A stretch of DNA of 16,999 nucleotides from an uncultured Peptococcaceae bacterium (GTDB lineage: Bacteria; Bacillota; Limnochordia; Darwinibacteriales; Darwinibacteriaceae): the NCBI GenBank assembly GCA_937988745.1, contig CALKAR010000015.1:1-16999 (forward strand), written 5' to 3'. Below, in pieces: positions 15,624 through 16,999 of this stretch (within the stretch, counting starts at the first letter, position 1; every line of letters begins with the position of its first letter). The notes beneath the pieces are model-generated. The model was not told the DNA's origin and did not search any database. It worked only from the letters and a program-made list of their open reading frames with translations. The position numbers and the translations under genes were made by a program.

Positions 15624-15765
15624 AACTTTCTAGCCGCACGTATTCCCTGCAGGTGCGGCATTTTTCTAACGAATCGAGATCCATCCTGCGGCAGAATCGA
15701 GCGCAGTAGTACTCAAATCTGCCGCTTCGATCCCGGAGTTCTACAGCGTGACGGCACATGATCAC
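15622..15765 (-). CDS. Small cysteine-rich protein, possible zinc-binding peptide
   Basis: A 47-residue product starting at GTG (15765), with GGGAGGTG ending 8 bases upstream; an ATG two codons later is too far from that site (14 bases). The first residues are MIMCRHAVELRDRSGRF (GTG read as Met). It has five cysteines: Cys4, Cys21, Cys25, Cys36 and Cys39, with a final CRTCREYVRL that includes a CxxC pair. This spacing, with His6, would suit a small zinc-ribbon-like fold. It sits 32 bases after the ParB-like gene, and its stop is inside a terminator, so it is very likely the last gene of that unit. No family is recognised. The good ribosome binding site, the terminator and the cysteine spacing make it a believable gene despite its size. 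Confidence 0.72.
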   Translation of the reverse strand: MIMCRHAVELRDRSGRFEYYCARFCRRMDLDSLEKCRTCREYVRLES

Positions 15766-15797
15766 CTGGGATTCACCTCCCAGGTTTAATATACTCG

Positions 15798-16703
15798 TTA
15801 TCCTAATTTCGTATTCTGTGCTGGCTCAGACAAAAGCTGCGTGATATCTTCTAGCAAATGCATCAAAGCGCGTGAGGTGCGCAAAAGTTCACGTTTTTCA
15901 GTCTCACTTAACTGCTGCAGATCATCAGGTTTTGCAGTGACCAAATAATGACCCGATTGCGACAGACTGGCCACCGCATCCTGAACACGCCACCCACGTT
16001 CACCACGATGCAGATCGCCGGTTCTGCGAGGTTTGCGGCGCACAATATCAACAGCTTCTTCGAGGCTTAAACTCCGTGACTCCAGCATGAGATCGATTAC
16101 CCGCTTGGTCTCTGCCCGGCTGAGGCCGTAATCAATTGCACCATCAAGGATGACCTCGAGCATCCCCGGGCTGTTCACCTTTTGAGCGAACCGCTTCGCC
16201 AACGTGATGTGTGATGCAGTCAATGGAGAATGCCCGCCATAAAAGTTACTCATGACAGCGGCTTGATACTTCGCAGGCACATCCAAGACCTGCAGCCAAT
16301 CAGTAAGCGTTGTACGCGGTACACCCAACTTGGCGGCAGCTTCGGACTTGGTATAGCCACCTTCTTCCATGAAAGCCTTAACCGCATGGGCTTTGTCAAT
16401 AGGATTGAGATCCTCACGCTGGAGGTTCTCCACCAGTTGAACTTGGCGAACTGAAAGGTTTTCACTGAGAACAATTGCTGGTAGTGTCGGATATTCTGTT
16501 AGCTTGGCCGCTTCGTAACGCCGCCGGCCGGCCACCAACTCGTAGAAGCCATCGGGCGCCTCTCTTACCAATATGGGAGCAAGCAGCCCTACCTCCTCCA
16601 ACGAGTCTGCTAATCCCTGTACCCCGTCCTCCTGATAGAAAGTACGCATGTTCTTCCCAAGGCGAATTTGCTCCAAAGGAAGCTCAATTATCTGCGTATT
16701 CAT
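15798..16703 (-). CDS. ParB/Spo0J-family protein, divergent
   Basis: 301 residues from the ATG at 16703, which has six G residues 6 bases upstream; a TTG at 16706 is the alternative. The N-terminal ParB domain begins IIELPLEQIRLGKNMR and has YELVAGRRRYEAAKL near 54-68 and QLVENLQREDLNP at 89-101. A helix-turn-helix follows near 117-140 (YTKSEAAAKLGVPRTTLTDW). The box that binds CTP in true ParB/Noc proteins is usually GERRxRA; here it is GRRRYEA (59-65), so two charged positions differ. The C-terminal part is not obviously the usual dimerisation domain. There is no ParA gene in the window. It probably binds DNA as a partition-type or regulatory protein, but whether it works in chromosome segregation is unclear. 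Confidence 0.85.
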   Translation of the reverse strand: MNTQIIELPLEQIRLGKNMRTFYQEDGVQGLADSLEEVGLLAPILVREAPDGFYELVAGRRRYEAAKLTEYPTLPAIVLSENLSVRQVQLVENLQREDLNPIDKAHAVKAFMEEGGYTKSEAAAKLGVPRTTLTDWLQVLDVPAKYQAAVMSNFYGGHSPLTASHITLAKRFAQKVNSPGMLEVILDGAIDYGLSRAETKRVIDLMLESRSLSLEEAVDIVRRKPRRTGDLHRGERGWRVQDAVASLSQSGHYLVTAKPDDLQQLSETEKRELLRTSRALMHLLEDITQLLSEPAQNTKLG

Positions 16704-16714
16704 CAAGGTCCCCC

Positions 16715-16999
16715 CTATTTCTTTCTAAGCGCACGCCAGAAGAACCAAAACCGCTCCTTTTTCTGATAAGGTTGTGCGTCCGTTACGTGAAGCGGCTTAC
16801 CATGGATTATCAGTTCGGGATTACCTTGCACCAACTTCATCGTTTTCTCTGTGCCTATCAGTTTTTCTACTTCGACGTATGCCTTATGGAGATTCATCCC
16901 CCGACGGGAAACGGCATGACCATCACTGGCTAGTACGTGCACCATGTTATGTTCAAGCAGTATCTTGGCGGTATCTTGGATTTTCTGCCCAAAGCGTCC
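16715..16999 (-). CDS. CpsB/YwqE-type tyrosine-protein phosphatase (PHP family), 3' part, cut by window edge
   Basis: The reading frame is open to the right edge, so the N-terminus is missing; 94 residues are seen. The fragment GRFGQKIQDTAKILLEHN, then VHVLASDGHAVSRRGMNLHK matches the C-terminal part of the manganese-dependent PHP phosphatases CpsB/YwqE. The ASDGHA segment supplies metal ligands (Asp and His). These enzymes remove phosphate from tyrosine kinases that control capsule or exopolysaccharide synthesis, so polysaccharide genes may lie just beyond the window. The stop comes 11 bases before the ParB-like start, so the two are probably co-transcribed. The tail, QPYQKKERFWFFWRALRKK, is basic and aromatic and may be lineage-specific. 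Confidence 0.87.
   Translation of the reverse strand, partial: GRFGQKIQDTAKILLEHNMVHVLASDGHAVSRRGMNLHKAYVEVEKLIGTEKTMKLVQGNPELIIHGKPLHVTDAQPYQKKERFWFFWRALRKK

Noticed and set aside
16475..16933. Open frame of 152 codons on the plus strand
   Set aside because: It lies opposite the ParB-like and PHP phosphatase genes, and has low-complexity Pro/Arg/Ser-rich content typical of antisense frames.

Overview
The window (about 17 kb, moderate G+C) looks like chromosomal DNA of a Firmicutes-type bacterium. Two S-box (SAM-I) riboswitches with Rho-independent terminators, strong AGGAGG-type ribosome binding sites, near-consensus sigma-A promoters, a cysteine desulfurase-thiI pair and a CpsB/YwqE-type phosphatase all point that way. 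Several features suggest an outer membrane: a LolC/E-like permease with a LolD-like ATPase beside a CsgG-like lipoprotein, a MetQ with no lipid-anchor cysteine, and a secreted protein whose C-terminal half reads like a beta-barrel. A diderm Firmicutes lineage such as Limnochordia would fit. That placement is an inference, not something the sequence proves.

Layout. Positions 1-2700 (+): SAM riboswitch and metNIQ methionine importer, closed by a strong terminator. Positions 2698-7715 (-): a cassette with its own sigma-A promoter, made of a small secreted beta protein, a two-domain PapD-like protein, a 681-residue secreted protein with a barrel-like C-terminus, and then a cytoplasmic GH13 neopullulanase/cyclomaltodextrinase. 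Positions 7790-9197 (-): promoter, SAM riboswitch and metK. Positions 9198-11736 (-): a three-gene operon of LolC/E-like permease, LolD-like ATPase and CsgG-like lipoprotein. Positions 11790-14210 (+): cysteine desulfurase and thiI, which together move sulfur from cysteine to tRNA (and possibly thiamine). A two-way terminator follows. Positions 14259-16999 (-): the 3' end of a CpsB/YwqE-type PHP phosphatase at the window edge, a divergent ParB-like gene, a tiny cysteine-rich protein gene, a terminator, a VanZ-like membrane protein gene and a DUF4438 gene.

How the parts work together. The metNIQ and metK units are both controlled by SAM, so methionine uptake and SAM synthesis should rise together when SAM is low. 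Their riboswitch cores share a 35-base identical stretch in inverted orientation. The most unusual part is the 4475-7715 cassette. Its subunit / chaperone-like / barrel-like order, with overlapping genes, imitates a chaperone-usher operon, but the proteins do not match a classical usher by eye. I found no rRNA, tRNA, CRISPR array, insertion sequence or phage gene.
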